Source: Bacillota bacterium
GTDB taxonomy: Bacteria > Bacillota > UBA4882 > UBA8346
Assembly: GCA_023402395.1 (NCBI GenBank)
Contig: JAEYGI010000053.1
Location: 62,001 to 126,000, forward strand
Reading direction: 5' to 3'
DNA: 64,000 nucleotides
Under the pieces are notes generated by a model. It was not told the origin of the DNA, searched no databases, and saw only the letters and a list, made by a program, of their open reading frames with translations. Positions 20,389 through 28,615 of the stretch are shown here, in pieces. The stretch's first letter is position 1; each line of letters begins with the position of its first letter. A program made the position numbers and the translations under genes.

Positions 20389-20856
20389 TTAGTACTCCTC
20401 CAGCGCCAATCCCTCATCGGGCAGCCATTCGCCCCAACCGGCGGCCCACTCCGGCGTCCGGCACTCTCGCACCCGGTCACAGCACGGGTAATAGGGTTTG
20501 ATATCCAAGACGGGGGTGCCGTCCCGCGCGTCAATCCCGGCGATTTCCACCTCGCCGCTGCTTTGGTTCACAGCCACCAGCGGAACCACGGATAAACCAA
20601 TCGGATTGGGCCGGAGCGGCGATCGCGACCCAAAAACGCCGGTCACTGGCGCCTCATAGGGCGGCTGACTCCGAAGCACCGTCCGGTAATGATCCGCTTC
20701 AAACTCGCTGAACCACCATAATACGATGGCGTGGCTAAACCGTTCCAGTTCCTTGAGGGCCGGCCGGAATCGCTCCTCGACGGCAAGGATAATCCGGGCC
20801 GGCTCCCGGCGCACCAACCCAATTGTAAAAATGGTATACGGGGAGTTCGGCAACAT
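20389..20856 (-). CDS. trmO: tRNA m6t6A37 methyltransferase-like protein (TrmO/TsaA family)
   Basis: The 155 residues carry the UPF0066/TrmO core: GVFGSRSPLRPNPIGLSVVP in the SAM-binding beta-barrel and ARDGTPVLDIKPYYPCCD near the C-terminus. The known role of the family is SAM-dependent N6-methylation of t6A at tRNA position 37. Length is typical of the short form, which lacks the extra C-terminal domain of the E. coli enzyme. AAAGGATG precedes the ATG. It is first in a two-gene unit with the AraC regulator. Confidence 0.85.
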   Translation of the reverse strand: MLPNSPYTIFTIGLVRREPARIILAVEERFRPALKELERFSHAIVLWWFSEFEADHYRTVLRSQPPYEAPVTGVFGSRSPLRPNPIGLSVVPLVAVNQSSGEVEIAGIDARDGTPVLDIKPYYPCCDRVRECRTPEWAAGWGEWLPDEGLALEEY

Positions 20857-21010
20857 TTATTCTCATCCTTTCATTCCAGAAATTACTTCTTTCCTTGGGA
20901 TGACTTCATTATCAACCATTTCGGCGCCAATCTCCCGACGCGGTTTGCTCAATAATCGCTTAAAAAGGCGCTAAATCGAAGCAATCTTTGATCTGATTTG
21001 CGATCTCCTT

Positions 21011-21042
21011 AAAAAACGAAAAAGGCGGGTCGCCCCGCCTTT
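21011..21042 (-). terminator. Rho-independent terminator of the ECF-ior-paaK operon
   Basis: Read on the minus strand, an AAAGGCGGG stem with a four-base loop and CCCGCCTTT is followed by a T-rich tail. It lies just downstream of the paaK stop. Confidence 0.85.
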
Positions 21043-21053
21043 CCTTTCGTTCG

Positions 21054-22361
21054 CTAAATATCCCGTTCGTCAAAGACCCGTTTCGATTTCTTCTCGCTCC
21101 GGGGCAACTCGCCGATGCCCACCGCCTCGACCTCGATCTGGACCCCGATCTTCTTCTTGAACTCGTTGCCGATGCTCTCTCCCAATGCCTTGGGATCAAC
21201 CCCCGCCTCGCTCTCGACCCGCAACAGCATATAATCGCGGGCCGTGACCCGGGTCAGGCGGATCTGATACTCGCTGCTGGCTCCGGGCACCGCCCGGAGC
21301 AGATCCTCAATCTGGCCGGGATAGATATTGACCCCCTTGATCTTGATCATATCGTCGCTCCGGCCCAGGATTCGGTCGATCCGGGGATAGACGCTCCCGC
21401 AGGGGCAGGTTCCGGGAATGATCCGGGTCAGATCGCGGGTTCTGTAGCGGAGCAGTGGCGCGCCTTCCTTGGTGAGCGTGGTGATAACCAACTCGCCCAG
21501 TTCGCCCTCGGGCAGCACCACGCCAGTCAGCGGGTCGATGATCTCAAAGTACAGATAATCGGACCAGTAATGAATCCCCTGATGGAACCGGCAATCGATT
21601 CCAATTCCCGGCCCGTAGACTTCGGTCAGGCCGTAAATGTCAAAGCTCTCGATGCCCAGTTCGGACTCGATCCGGGCCCGCATCTTGTCACCCCAGCGCT
21701 CCGAGCCCATGATCCCGATCCGGAGCTTGAGCCGCTCGCGCAGCTTTCGTTTGGCGATCTCCTCCGTCAGCAGCAGGGCGTAGGAAGAAGTACTGCAGAG
21801 TACCGTTGCCCCAAGATCGGCCATCATCTGGAGCTGCTTGTCGGTGTTGCCCGGCCCCATCGGAATCGCCATCGCCCCCAGCCGCTCCACCCCGGCCTGA
21901 AACCCGATTCCGGCGGTCCAGAGCCCGTATCCGGGCGTGATCTGCACCCGGTCCTCCCGGTTCACGCCGGTCATGGCATAGCAGCGGGCGAACATCTCCG
22001 CCCAATCCAGGACGTCTTGCTTGGTGTAAGGGATGATTACCGGTTTGCCGGTGGTCCCCGATGACGAGTGAATCCGGACCACCTCGCGATCGGGCACCGC
22101 CTGCAACCCCAGCGGATACACCTCGCGCAATTCCTCTTTAAGGGTGAAGGGAAGCTTGGCGAAGTCCGCCGCAGTCTTGATCGCGCCGGGCTCAACCCCG
22201 CTCCCGGCCAATTTCCGCTGGTAAAACGGACTGTTTTTGGCGACCCGGTCCACCAGTGCCGCCAGCGCCCGGTTCAGATATTCGCCGGTCCGCCCTTCCA
22301 TCTGTAAATATTCTTGATCGTGAAGATCCTGATACTCTACTGGAATCACTTTGTTCAACAC
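21054..22361 (-). CDS. paaK: Phenylacetate-CoA ligase family enzyme
   Basis: The enzyme has 435 residues, normal for PaaK. The AMP-binding motif SSGTTGKPVIIPYT is at about residue 93, and the C-terminal hinge motif GRSDDMIKIKGVNIYPGQIE is present. The family activates aryl acetates with ATP and CoA through an acyl-adenylate. Here it is the last gene after iorA and iorB, which make aryl-acetyl-CoA from aryl pyruvates. The ligase may therefore salvage aryl acetates, or work in the reverse direction to release the acid and conserve energy; sequence alone cannot decide. The start is GTG with GAGGAGGAG upstream. Confidence 0.92.
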   Translation of the reverse strand: MLNKVIPVEYQDLHDQEYLQMEGRTGEYLNRALAALVDRVAKNSPFYQRKLAGSGVEPGAIKTAADFAKLPFTLKEELREVYPLGLQAVPDREVVRIHSSSGTTGKPVIIPYTKQDVLDWAEMFARCYAMTGVNREDRVQITPGYGLWTAGIGFQAGVERLGAMAIPMGPGNTDKQLQMMADLGATVLCSTSSYALLLTEEIAKRKLRERLKLRIGIMGSERWGDKMRARIESELGIESFDIYGLTEVYGPGIGIDCRFHQGIHYWSDYLYFEIIDPLTGVVLPEGELGELVITTLTKEGAPLLRYRTRDLTRIIPGTCPCGSVYPRIDRILGRSDDMIKIKGVNIYPGQIEDLLRAVPGASSEYQIRLTRVTARDYMLLRVESEAGVDPKALGESIGNEFKKKIGVQIEVEAVGIGELPRSEKKSKRVFDERDI

Positions 22362-22394
22362 TCGACTCTCCTCCTCTGGCCGGCGGGCGCACCC

Positions 22395-22985
22395 CTACCG
22401 CGCCCCCTGCAAAGCATCCATTCCCAATTGATATGCCTGCTCATTGACTTCCCGCGCCTTGCCGGGAACCATCTCCAATAAAACCTTCAACACCTCGCCG
22501 CTTTCGAACGGCAAGATGCCGGCGCCGGCGAGCATTCCGAGCATCACTGCGTTCACGGTCCGGAAGTTCCCGGCCCGGACCGCCAGGGCCGAAGCGTCCA
22601 CCAGTGTCGTCCGCGCCGGGAAGCGCCGCAAATATTCCAAGATCTCGGCCTCGGGATACCGGGAGCTGCCCAAGGCCACCGTCACCGGCCGCACCGCCTG
22701 GGTGTTGACCAGCATCAGCCCGTCATCCCGCAACAATCCGCAGCCGCGCTGCGCTTCGGCGGGTTCAAATCCGATCAGGACATCGGCCGTTTTCGCGCCG
22801 ATCACCGGCCCGCCCCGGCCAGCGATCCGGACATGGCTCTGCACCGAGCCTTCCCGCTGAGCCATACCGATCATTTCCGAGGTTCGCGCCAAAAGGCCCG
22901 CGTTCAGCGCGGCCTGCGCCAGGATCCGGGAGGCCAGCACCGTGCCCTGGCCGCCGACGCCGGCGATTACCAGATCCAGTTTCAT
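22395..22985 (-). CDS. iorB: Indolepyruvate:ferredoxin oxidoreductase, beta subunit
   Basis: The 196 residues begin MKLDLVIAGVGGQGTVLASR, the conserved start of the pyruvate/ketoacid oxidoreductase gamma-type domain. With IorA it oxidatively decarboxylates indolepyruvate, phenylpyruvate or hydroxyphenylpyruvate to the aryl-acetyl-CoA, reducing ferredoxin. The ATG overlaps the iorA stop as ATGA, so the longer upstream frame is rejected. paaK follows after 33 bp. Confidence 0.95.
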   Translation of the reverse strand: MKLDLVIAGVGGQGTVLASRILAQAALNAGLLARTSEMIGMAQREGSVQSHVRIAGRGGPVIGAKTADVLIGFEPAEAQRGCGLLRDDGLMLVNTQAVRPVTVALGSSRYPEAEILEYLRRFPARTTLVDASALAVRAGNFRTVNAVMLGMLAGAGILPFESGEVLKVLLEMVPGKAREVNEQAYQLGMDALQGAR

Positions 22986-24778
22986 TCGTCTCGCGCCTCC
23001 TTGATGGCCCCGGCCGGGCAGATCTGGCCGCAGAAGCCGCAGCCGTAACAGGAGCGGCTGATCTGCGGCTTTCCGTCCAGGAAAAAGGCGGGGCAGCCCA
23101 ACTCCCGGATACACCGCTGGCAATTGGTGCAAAGATCCTGGTCCACCGCAAAGCGGCGTTCCGGCTTATACAACGCCACGCAAGGGTGCCGCAGCACCAG
23201 GGCGGACGGCCCGGGTACGGCGAGCGCCCGGCCGACCGCTTCCTTGACCGCGGCCAGATCCAGCGGGTTGACGACTTCCACTTGTTCCACGCCGCAGGCT
23301 TTCAGGATTCCGACCGGATCCACGGCCGGCGCCGGAAGATTGCAGGCGGTCCGGCCGATGCCGGGATGGGGCTGATGGCCGGTCATGGCCGTGGTGCCGT
23401 TGTCGAGCAGCACGATCTTGACCGGATGCCGGTTATAGACGGCGTTTAACACGCCGGGAATTCCACTGTGAAAAAAGGTCGAATCGCCGATGAAGGCAAA
23501 GACCGGACGATCCGGGTCCATCTTGGAGAGACCCTGGGCGATGGTGATTCCCGCGCCCATGCACAGACAGGTGTCGACCATGGACAAGGGAGGCGCGTTC
23601 CCCAGGGTATAACAGCCGATATCTCCAGTGTAAATGGCGTTCAGCCCCCGGGTCGCCCGTTTGATCCCATAAAACGAGGCCCGGTGCGGACAGCCCGCGC
23701 ACAGCACCGGCGGCCGGACCGGCAGTTCGGGAGCGGCGGCCCGCGCTTCGGCCGCAGCCGGAGCCGGCGGCAGATTCAAAATCTTCGCCAGCGCGTTTCC
23801 GATCAGATCCGTGCTATATTCGCCCGCCCACGGCAGATCGCCCGAACCCTTGCCGTGGATCGGGCCGCGGAAATCAGCCTGGCCGGCCGCGGCGACAACC
23901 CCTTCCTCCAGCACCGGGTCCAGTTCTTCGATGACGATCACCCGGTCCACCCGGGCCAGGAACTCCCGGATCGTTTGCGACGGCAAGGGATGTGGCGTTC
24001 CAATTTTGAGAATGGTCGGATTCAAGCCCAGCCGCTCGGCCGCTTCCAACGTATACAGATAAGAAACCCCGCCGGTGATGATGCCGGTTCGATCCCCGGG
24101 CTGAATCGGGTTCCACGGGCCGGAGCCGAACTCCTCCGCCAGCTTGACGCGTTGTTCCTCCAGCCATTGATGTTTCTGAAAGGAGAGACGGGGGAAGATC
24201 ACCCATTTCGGATCCTTGACGAAACCCTCCACTTGGTTGGACCGGATCTCGCCAAACCGGATTCCGGCCGTGGCATGGCAGACCCGGGTGGTCGGCCGGA
24301 GCAGCACCGGCATTTGATAACGGTGCGACAGTTCGAAGGCGGCCTTGGTCATCTCGTAGGCTTCTTCGGGAGAGGCGGGGTCGAAGACCGGGAGCTTGGC
24401 GAATTTCGCGAACACCCGGGTGTCCTGTTCGGTCTGGGAGGAGTGCGGGCCCGGGTCGTCGGCCACCGCGATCACCATGGCGCCCTTGACTCCGATATAG
24501 GCCAGGCTCATTAGCGGGTCGCTCGCCACATTCAGGCCGACCTGCTTCATGGCGACCAGGGTATAGGCGCCGGCATAGGCGGCGCCGGCCGCCACTTCCA
24601 GGGCGGCTTTCTCGTTAATGGACCATTCCACATAATAATCGAAAGACCCTGACCATTCCGCCAAGGTTCCGATGATCTCCGAGGAGGGAGTGCCCGGATA
24701 AGCGGCAGCCAGGTTCAGCCCGGCCTCGATCGCGGCCCGGGCGATGGCCTCGTTCCCCATTAACAGTTTCGCGCTCAA
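22982..24778 (-). CDS. iorA: Indolepyruvate:ferredoxin oxidoreductase, alpha subunit
   Basis: The protein has 598 residues. The N-terminal half is the pyruvate:ferredoxin oxidoreductase pyrimidine-binding domain (AAYPGTPSSEI). The thiamine-diphosphate-binding half contains GDIGCYTLG and GDSTFFHSGIPG. The last 60 residues hold two ferredoxin-type clusters, CTNCQRCIRELGCP and CYGCGFCGQICP. It is cytoplasmic and works with IorB in fermentative degradation of aromatic amino acids. The start is TTG, preceded by GAGGTG. The gap of 117 bp to ecfT contains no terminator, supporting one operon with the transporter. Confidence 0.95.
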   Translation of the reverse strand: MSAKLLMGNEAIARAAIEAGLNLAAAYPGTPSSEIIGTLAEWSGSFDYYVEWSINEKAALEVAAGAAYAGAYTLVAMKQVGLNVASDPLMSLAYIGVKGAMVIAVADDPGPHSSQTEQDTRVFAKFAKLPVFDPASPEEAYEMTKAAFELSHRYQMPVLLRPTTRVCHATAGIRFGEIRSNQVEGFVKDPKWVIFPRLSFQKHQWLEEQRVKLAEEFGSGPWNPIQPGDRTGIITGGVSYLYTLEAAERLGLNPTILKIGTPHPLPSQTIREFLARVDRVIVIEELDPVLEEGVVAAAGQADFRGPIHGKGSGDLPWAGEYSTDLIGNALAKILNLPPAPAAAEARAAAPELPVRPPVLCAGCPHRASFYGIKRATRGLNAIYTGDIGCYTLGNAPPLSMVDTCLCMGAGITIAQGLSKMDPDRPVFAFIGDSTFFHSGIPGVLNAVYNRHPVKIVLLDNGTTAMTGHQPHPGIGRTACNLPAPAVDPVGILKACGVEQVEVVNPLDLAAVKEAVGRALAVPGPSALVLRHPCVALYKPERRFAVDQDLCTNCQRCIRELGCPAFFLDGKPQISRSCYGCGFCGQICPAGAIKEARDE

Positions 24779-24895
24779 TTATAGTTCACCTCAAGCGATC
24801 AATTCGCGGCCCGCGCCGAAATTCCTGTCGACCGCGAACGCCTTGCGCAAGTCCTCCCAATTTACCGGCTGTTTCGTCCCTCAAAACCCGGCCGA

Positions 24896-25669
24896 TCACA
24901 ACGCGGTCAACAGAAGCGCGCCGGTTCCTGCCGCCAGTACCGCGCAGGCCATCCAGTCGGCACTTTGAAATTGAATTCGGCGCAGATAAGTCCGGGGCCC
25001 GGAGCCAAAGCCGCGAGTCTCCATGGAAATGGCCAACCGCTCGGCTTTTTTGACCGAACTGACCACCAGCGGAATGGCCAACGGGCAGAGCGAAAGAAAT
25101 TTCTTGAGAAAATTGCCGTTGTCGAGCCGGTGCGCCCGGGAGCACTGGGCCTGAATGATCTGGTCCATCTCCTGCATGAAGGTGGGCACGAACCGGAGCG
25201 CGGTAACGAACATAAAGGCATAAGTATAAGGAATCTTCAGCTTTTCGACCAGCACGACCACCAAGTCCTTGACTTGGGTCGTGCCCATCAGCACCGGAAA
25301 ACTGGCGGCGATCACCAGCATCCGGCCGCCCATGGCCAGCGATCCGTACAGCCCCTGATCGGTGACGCGGAACCACCCCGTCCCGGGAATCAGGGCGAAG
25401 AGAGTGCGGCCGTCGGGGATAAAAAAGATTTGCAACAAAAGGAACAATCCGGCGAAAATGACGAGCCCCTTGAAGGCCGGGAGCATCTCTTTCAAGATGC
25501 GGGCCAGCCCCGCCACGGCGACGATCGACAAAAACAGCAGCCCCAGCACCAACGGGTCTCGGGAGAAAAAGCTCAGGGTCATGGTTACCAGGGACCAGAT
25601 CAGCTTGGTCAGGGGATGGAGCCGGTGCACCACGGAATCGCGGGCAACATAATCAGCAATAACCGACAC
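24896..25669 (-). CDS. ecfT: ECF transporter transmembrane (T) component
   Basis: About 257 residues with five or six membrane helices and the coupling motifs QCSRAHRL and METRGFGSG, matching the two Ala-Arg-Gly-type motifs by which EcfT contacts the ATPases. The start chosen is GTG 25669 because GGGAGGTGA lies 5 nt before it. A TTG at 25696 is open but lacks a site. It overlaps the end of the preceding ATPase gene by 17 nt, indicating tight translational coupling. Confidence 0.9.
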   Translation of the reverse strand: MSVIADYVARDSVVHRLHPLTKLIWSLVTMTLSFFSRDPLVLGLLFLSIVAVAGLARILKEMLPAFKGLVIFAGLFLLLQIFFIPDGRTLFALIPGTGWFRVTDQGLYGSLAMGGRMLVIAASFPVLMGTTQVKDLVVVLVEKLKIPYTYAFMFVTALRFVPTFMQEMDQIIQAQCSRAHRLDNGNFLKKFLSLCPLAIPLVVSSVKKAERLAISMETRGFGSGPRTYLRRIQFQSADWMACAVLAAGTGALLLTAL

Positions 25670-26495
25670 TGCGCTCACCTCCCGGCGGATTAACAACGGC
25701 GTCCCGCATCTCGGTCACGGACAGCGCTCCGCCGAACCGCTCCCGGCCATCCTCGAACTTTTGCGCCAGCCGCGCGATCTGCGGCGGAAACAGATTGGTC
25801 CGGAGCAAGATCTCCGGCTGATAAAAGACGTTGCGGGCCGTATCGTCCAGCAACAGCCGGCCTTCACTCAAGACGATGACCCGCTTGGCATAGCGGGCCA
25901 CCAGTTCCATATCGTGAGTGACGAAAAGAACGGTATGGCCGTTTTGGTGCAATTCGGCGACCATCTCCATGATCTCGATCCCTTCCCGGTAATCCTGGCC
26001 CGTGGTCGGCTCATCGAGCACCATCACCTCGGGCCGCATCGACAACAGCGAGGCAAAGGCCACCCGCTGCCGCTGGCCCTTGCTGAGGAAAATCGGATTC
26101 TCCCGCAATTCGCCGCTTAGACCGACCGCGGCGGCCGCCGCCTGAACCCGTTCCTCGGTCTCCGCCTTCGATAGCCCCAGATTCCTGGGGCCGAACCCGA
26201 TCTCCCGGGCCACTGTCGGCATGAAGATCTGATGGTCGGGGTTTTGAAAGAGATACCCCACTTTCCGGGAAAGCTCGCCCACGGAGGATTCCCGGGTATC
26301 CATTCCCGAGATCGCCACTCGGCCGGCGCTCGGCTTCAACAATCCGTTGAAATGCTTCAACAACGTGGTCTTCCCGGCGCCGTTCTGTCCAATCAAGGCC
26401 ACGAACTCCCCGGATTTGATCTCAAAATCGATCCCGTGCAGAACCTCGATTCCATTCGGGTATTGAAATGTCAGCCGCTCTACTTTGATCATCAT
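25653..26495 (-). CDS. ecfA: ECF transporter ATP-binding protein (second of two)
   Basis: A 280-residue ABC ATPase with Walker A GQNGAGKTTLL, the signature variant LSKGQRQRVAF and Walker B VMVLDEPTTGQD. It forms a heterodimer with the upstream paralogue to energise uptake with EcfT and the S component. The start overlaps the upstream ATPase stop as ATGA. A C-terminal extension of about 30 residues follows the ABC domain. Confidence 0.92.
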   Translation of the reverse strand: MMIKVERLTFQYPNGIEVLHGIDFEIKSGEFVALIGQNGAGKTTLLKHFNGLLKPSAGRVAISGMDTRESSVGELSRKVGYLFQNPDHQIFMPTVAREIGFGPRNLGLSKAETEERVQAAAAAVGLSGELRENPIFLSKGQRQRVAFASLLSMRPEVMVLDEPTTGQDYREGIEIMEMVAELHQNGHTVLFVTHDMELVARYAKRVIVLSEGRLLLDDTARNVFYQPEILLRTNLFPPQIARLAQKFEDGRERFGGALSVTEMRDAVVNPPGGERSVGYC

Positions 26496-27355
26496 TTTTC
26501 ACCCGCTCCGGCCAAGCTTTTCAACAGGCCCCAATACGCCTCGTCAACGGTCAACGGCAATTCCGCCGTGTAACTCCCGCCTTTCCGGAGCCGGTACGCC
26601 AAATCGCTCACCGGCGGCAGGTTGAGGCCGATTTCCTCCAACAGCGCCGGTTCGGCGATGACCTCCCGGGGCGGCCGGTCGCAGACCAGCTTCCCCTGGT
26701 TGAAGATGAGCAGTCGCCCGATATATTCCATTAAAATGTTCAATTTCTGTTCAATGACCACCACGGTCAAACCGTATTGCTGGTTGAGGAGTTTCAGGAC
26801 TTCAAACACTTCCATGGTGCCAATTGGGTCCAGTTCGGAGGTGGGTTCATCCAGCACCAGGATCTCCGGCCGGAGGGCCACCGCCGCCGCAATCGCCACT
26901 CGCTGCTTCTGGCCGCCGGACAACGCCTGGGTGGAACGCTGCCGTAACTGGGCAATCCCCGTCAACCGCAGCGCCTCTTCGATGCGGAACTCGATCTCGG
27001 CCGGCGGATAACCGAAATTCTCCAGGCCGAAAGCGATCTCATCCTCGACCGTCGGCGCGACCAACTGGGCTTCCGGGTCTTGAAAAACGCTTCCCACCTG
27101 TTTGGAAATGGCCGAACACCCCGCTTCGAAGGTATCCGCGCCGTTGATCAATACGCTGCCCCGGAACGCTCCGGCCTGAAAGTGAGGAATGATCCCGTTC
27201 AGGCAAAGCACCAACGTAGATTTGCCGGCGCCCGCCGGGCCGGTGATCCCCAAAAACTCCCCGGGCCGTACTTGAAACGAAACACCGTCCAGCGCCGGCC
27301 GGCTCGCGCCCGGATAGCTGAAGCTCAGTTCTGTGACTGCAATCACCGGTTTCAT
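26492..27355 (-). CDS. ecfA: ECF transporter ATP-binding protein (first of two)
   Basis: A 287-residue ABC ATPase with Walker A GPAGAGKSTLV, signature LSGGQKQRVAI and Walker B ILVLDEPTSELD. ATG 27355 is preferred over an upstream in-frame codon because GGCGGGGAA precedes it at normal spacing. It is part of the ECF module with the other ATPase, EcfT and the S component. Confidence 0.92.
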   Translation of the reverse strand: MKPVIAVTELSFSYPGASRPALDGVSFQVRPGEFLGITGPAGAGKSTLVLCLNGIIPHFQAGAFRGSVLINGADTFEAGCSAISKQVGSVFQDPEAQLVAPTVEDEIAFGLENFGYPPAEIEFRIEEALRLTGIAQLRQRSTQALSGGQKQRVAIAAAVALRPEILVLDEPTSELDPIGTMEVFEVLKLLNQQYGLTVVVIEQKLNILMEYIGRLLIFNQGKLVCDRPPREVIAEPALLEEIGLNLPPVSDLAYRLRKGGSYTAELPLTVDEAYWGLLKSLAGAGEK

Positions 27356-27412
27356 GTTGTTTCCCCGCCTTATCAAAAGCTATGTATAAATTGGAGACGG
27401 AATTATAAAAAC

Positions 27413-27460
27413 AACAATTTTGGAAGAAGGCATCCCGCGCCGCATTCTTCCAAAATTGTT
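27413..27460 (-). terminator. Intercistronic 16-bp perfect inverted repeat
   Basis: Arms AACAATTTTGGAAGAA and TTCTTCCAAAATTGTT are perfectly complementary around a 16-base GC-rich loop. A T-rich run follows on the minus strand. It lies between the S-component gene and the first ATPase gene. It could be a partial terminator or RNA-processing hairpin that sets S-component versus ATPase levels. Confidence 0.65.
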
Positions 27461-27517
27461 ACAAATCGCTTTGGTTATGTACAGATGGATCCGCTGTCCT
27501 GCCAGACCGGACCTTAT

Positions 27518-28072
27518 TTACTGCCGGGTCCGTCCCAATGCCGCCTGAAGCGGGAAATACAGGATGCTGGCGAGAACCGCGTTGGCCACCGCAGTGACCA
27601 CCACCACCAGACTCAAATAGGCAAAAGCCGGATTGGCGGCGGTTGCAACGAATAACGTCGCGGTTTTAAAGATGGAGATATAGGTCAGGCCACTGGCCAC
27701 CGTGCCGACAAAGGTAATTACGAACGGCCGGACATATTTTAAAAATCCGGTATCAAGCTTGGGAATGGCCAATAAACCGACCACAATGGCGCCGATCGGT
27801 TCACTCACGAAATTCAAGAACGGAAGCAACGATTTGGTGGTCATCTGACAAACCGCCGCCGCCACTAGGCCAATGCCGAGGATCGCTCCAAACTTCGGAC
27901 GCAGCAATAAAATCGCCAGACAATACATGCCGATGACCAGATTGGGGGTGATTCCAAAGAACGGCGGGGTAAAAGAACGCAACACCGCTCCGACCGCCAA
28001 CAGCACCGCCACCACCGCCACATCGACCGCTTGCAACCCTTTTCGCTCGACTACTCTCGTCTCAACACTCAT
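27518..28072 (-). CDS. ECF transporter substrate-binding (S) component, TrpP-like
   Basis: 184 residues, almost entirely hydrophobic, with about six membrane helices. Features such as AVGAVLRSFTPPFFGITPNL and CQMTTKSLLPFLN recall tryptophan-type (TrpP) S components as I remember them; this assignment is tentative. It is the first gene of the operon with ecfA, ecfA, ecfT, iorA, iorB and paaK. That context supports an aromatic amino acid or related aryl compound as substrate. AGGAGG precedes the start. A thiamine or other vitamin substrate cannot be excluded. Confidence 0.75.
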   Translation of the reverse strand: MSVETRVVERKGLQAVDVAVVAVLLAVGAVLRSFTPPFFGITPNLVIGMYCLAILLLRPKFGAILGIGLVAAAVCQMTTKSLLPFLNFVSEPIGAIVVGLLAIPKLDTGFLKYVRPFVITFVGTVASGLTYISIFKTATLFVATAANPAFAYLSLVVVVTAVANAVLASILYFPLQAALGRTRQ

Positions 28073-28140
28073 CTCTTTTGGAACCTCCTACTATGGTAAT
28101 ATTTTGTTTATTGTCAAGGCCTGCGCCCCGCAATCAAAAT

Positions 28141-28350
28141 AAAAAAAGCCAGGCAACCAGCGCCTGGCTTTAATTCTTCTCATAGCAGCCCGCACTCGTC
28201 TCAACTAAAAGCTATGTGATGAGTATCCCCATTGAACTCCATCACTGCTTTTTCTAAGTATTGTGACTTCATCGTCCCTTGAGCCGCGACGGGTCACAAT
28301 GCTCCTAAACTCCACTATCCTGCCTACACTTGCAACAAGTCTAATCTAGT
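28141..28350 (-). promoter_or_regulatory. Structured leader ending in an intrinsic terminator (unclassified attenuator)
   Basis: On the minus strand the leader can form an ATTGTGAC/GTCACAAT stem (28264-28305). A second hairpin follows with arms AAAAGC...GTGATGGAGT and ACTCATCAC...GCTTTT (28209-28250). It ends in a terminator, AAAGCCAGGCG / GCCTGGCTTTTTTT (28141-28171). Several NAG triplets spaced by about two bases occur (TAGTGGAGTTTAG; TAGTTGAGACGAG), reminiscent of binding sites of the TRAP protein. No T-box sequence (TGGNACC) and no riboswitch class that I recognise was found. It should control the whole ECF-ior-paaK operon. Confidence 0.65.
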
Positions 28351-28353
28351 TTC

Positions 28354-28382
28354 ACTATAACAAAATTCAAATAAGAAGTCAA
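28354..28382 (-). promoter_or_regulatory. Sigma-A-type promoter of the ECF-ior-paaK operon
   Basis: TTGACT (-35) and TATAGT (-10) are separated by exactly 17 bp on the minus strand, directly upstream of the structured leader. Confidence 0.8.
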
Positions 28383-28615
28383 CTTCTTTCTCTCAGCCCG
28401 AAAGTTCCCTCGAACGCTCCCGGCTGCAACGCAAAACATAGGTAATTGTCGCAATTTTTAATTTTCTTTTGACAGGAAATCTTTATTTCTGGGCGAATTA
28501 ATGTTTTGTAACGGGATTTCCAAATCAACGGCGTAAATTAAATTATTTCCCGGCACCCATTCATTCCGAGGGTTAACTCCTTCGGCAACCAATAATCGAT
28601 TATGAGGTGTTCCTC

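Noticed and set aside
23468..24514. 348-codon plus-strand frame opposite iorA
   Set aside because: Shadow frame; the iorA cofactor and cluster motifs are on the minus strand.
28141..28350. T-box riboswitch upstream of the ECF operon
   Set aside because: The conserved T-box bulge sequence is absent and no antiterminator pairing with a tRNA end could be found; left as an unclassified leader.
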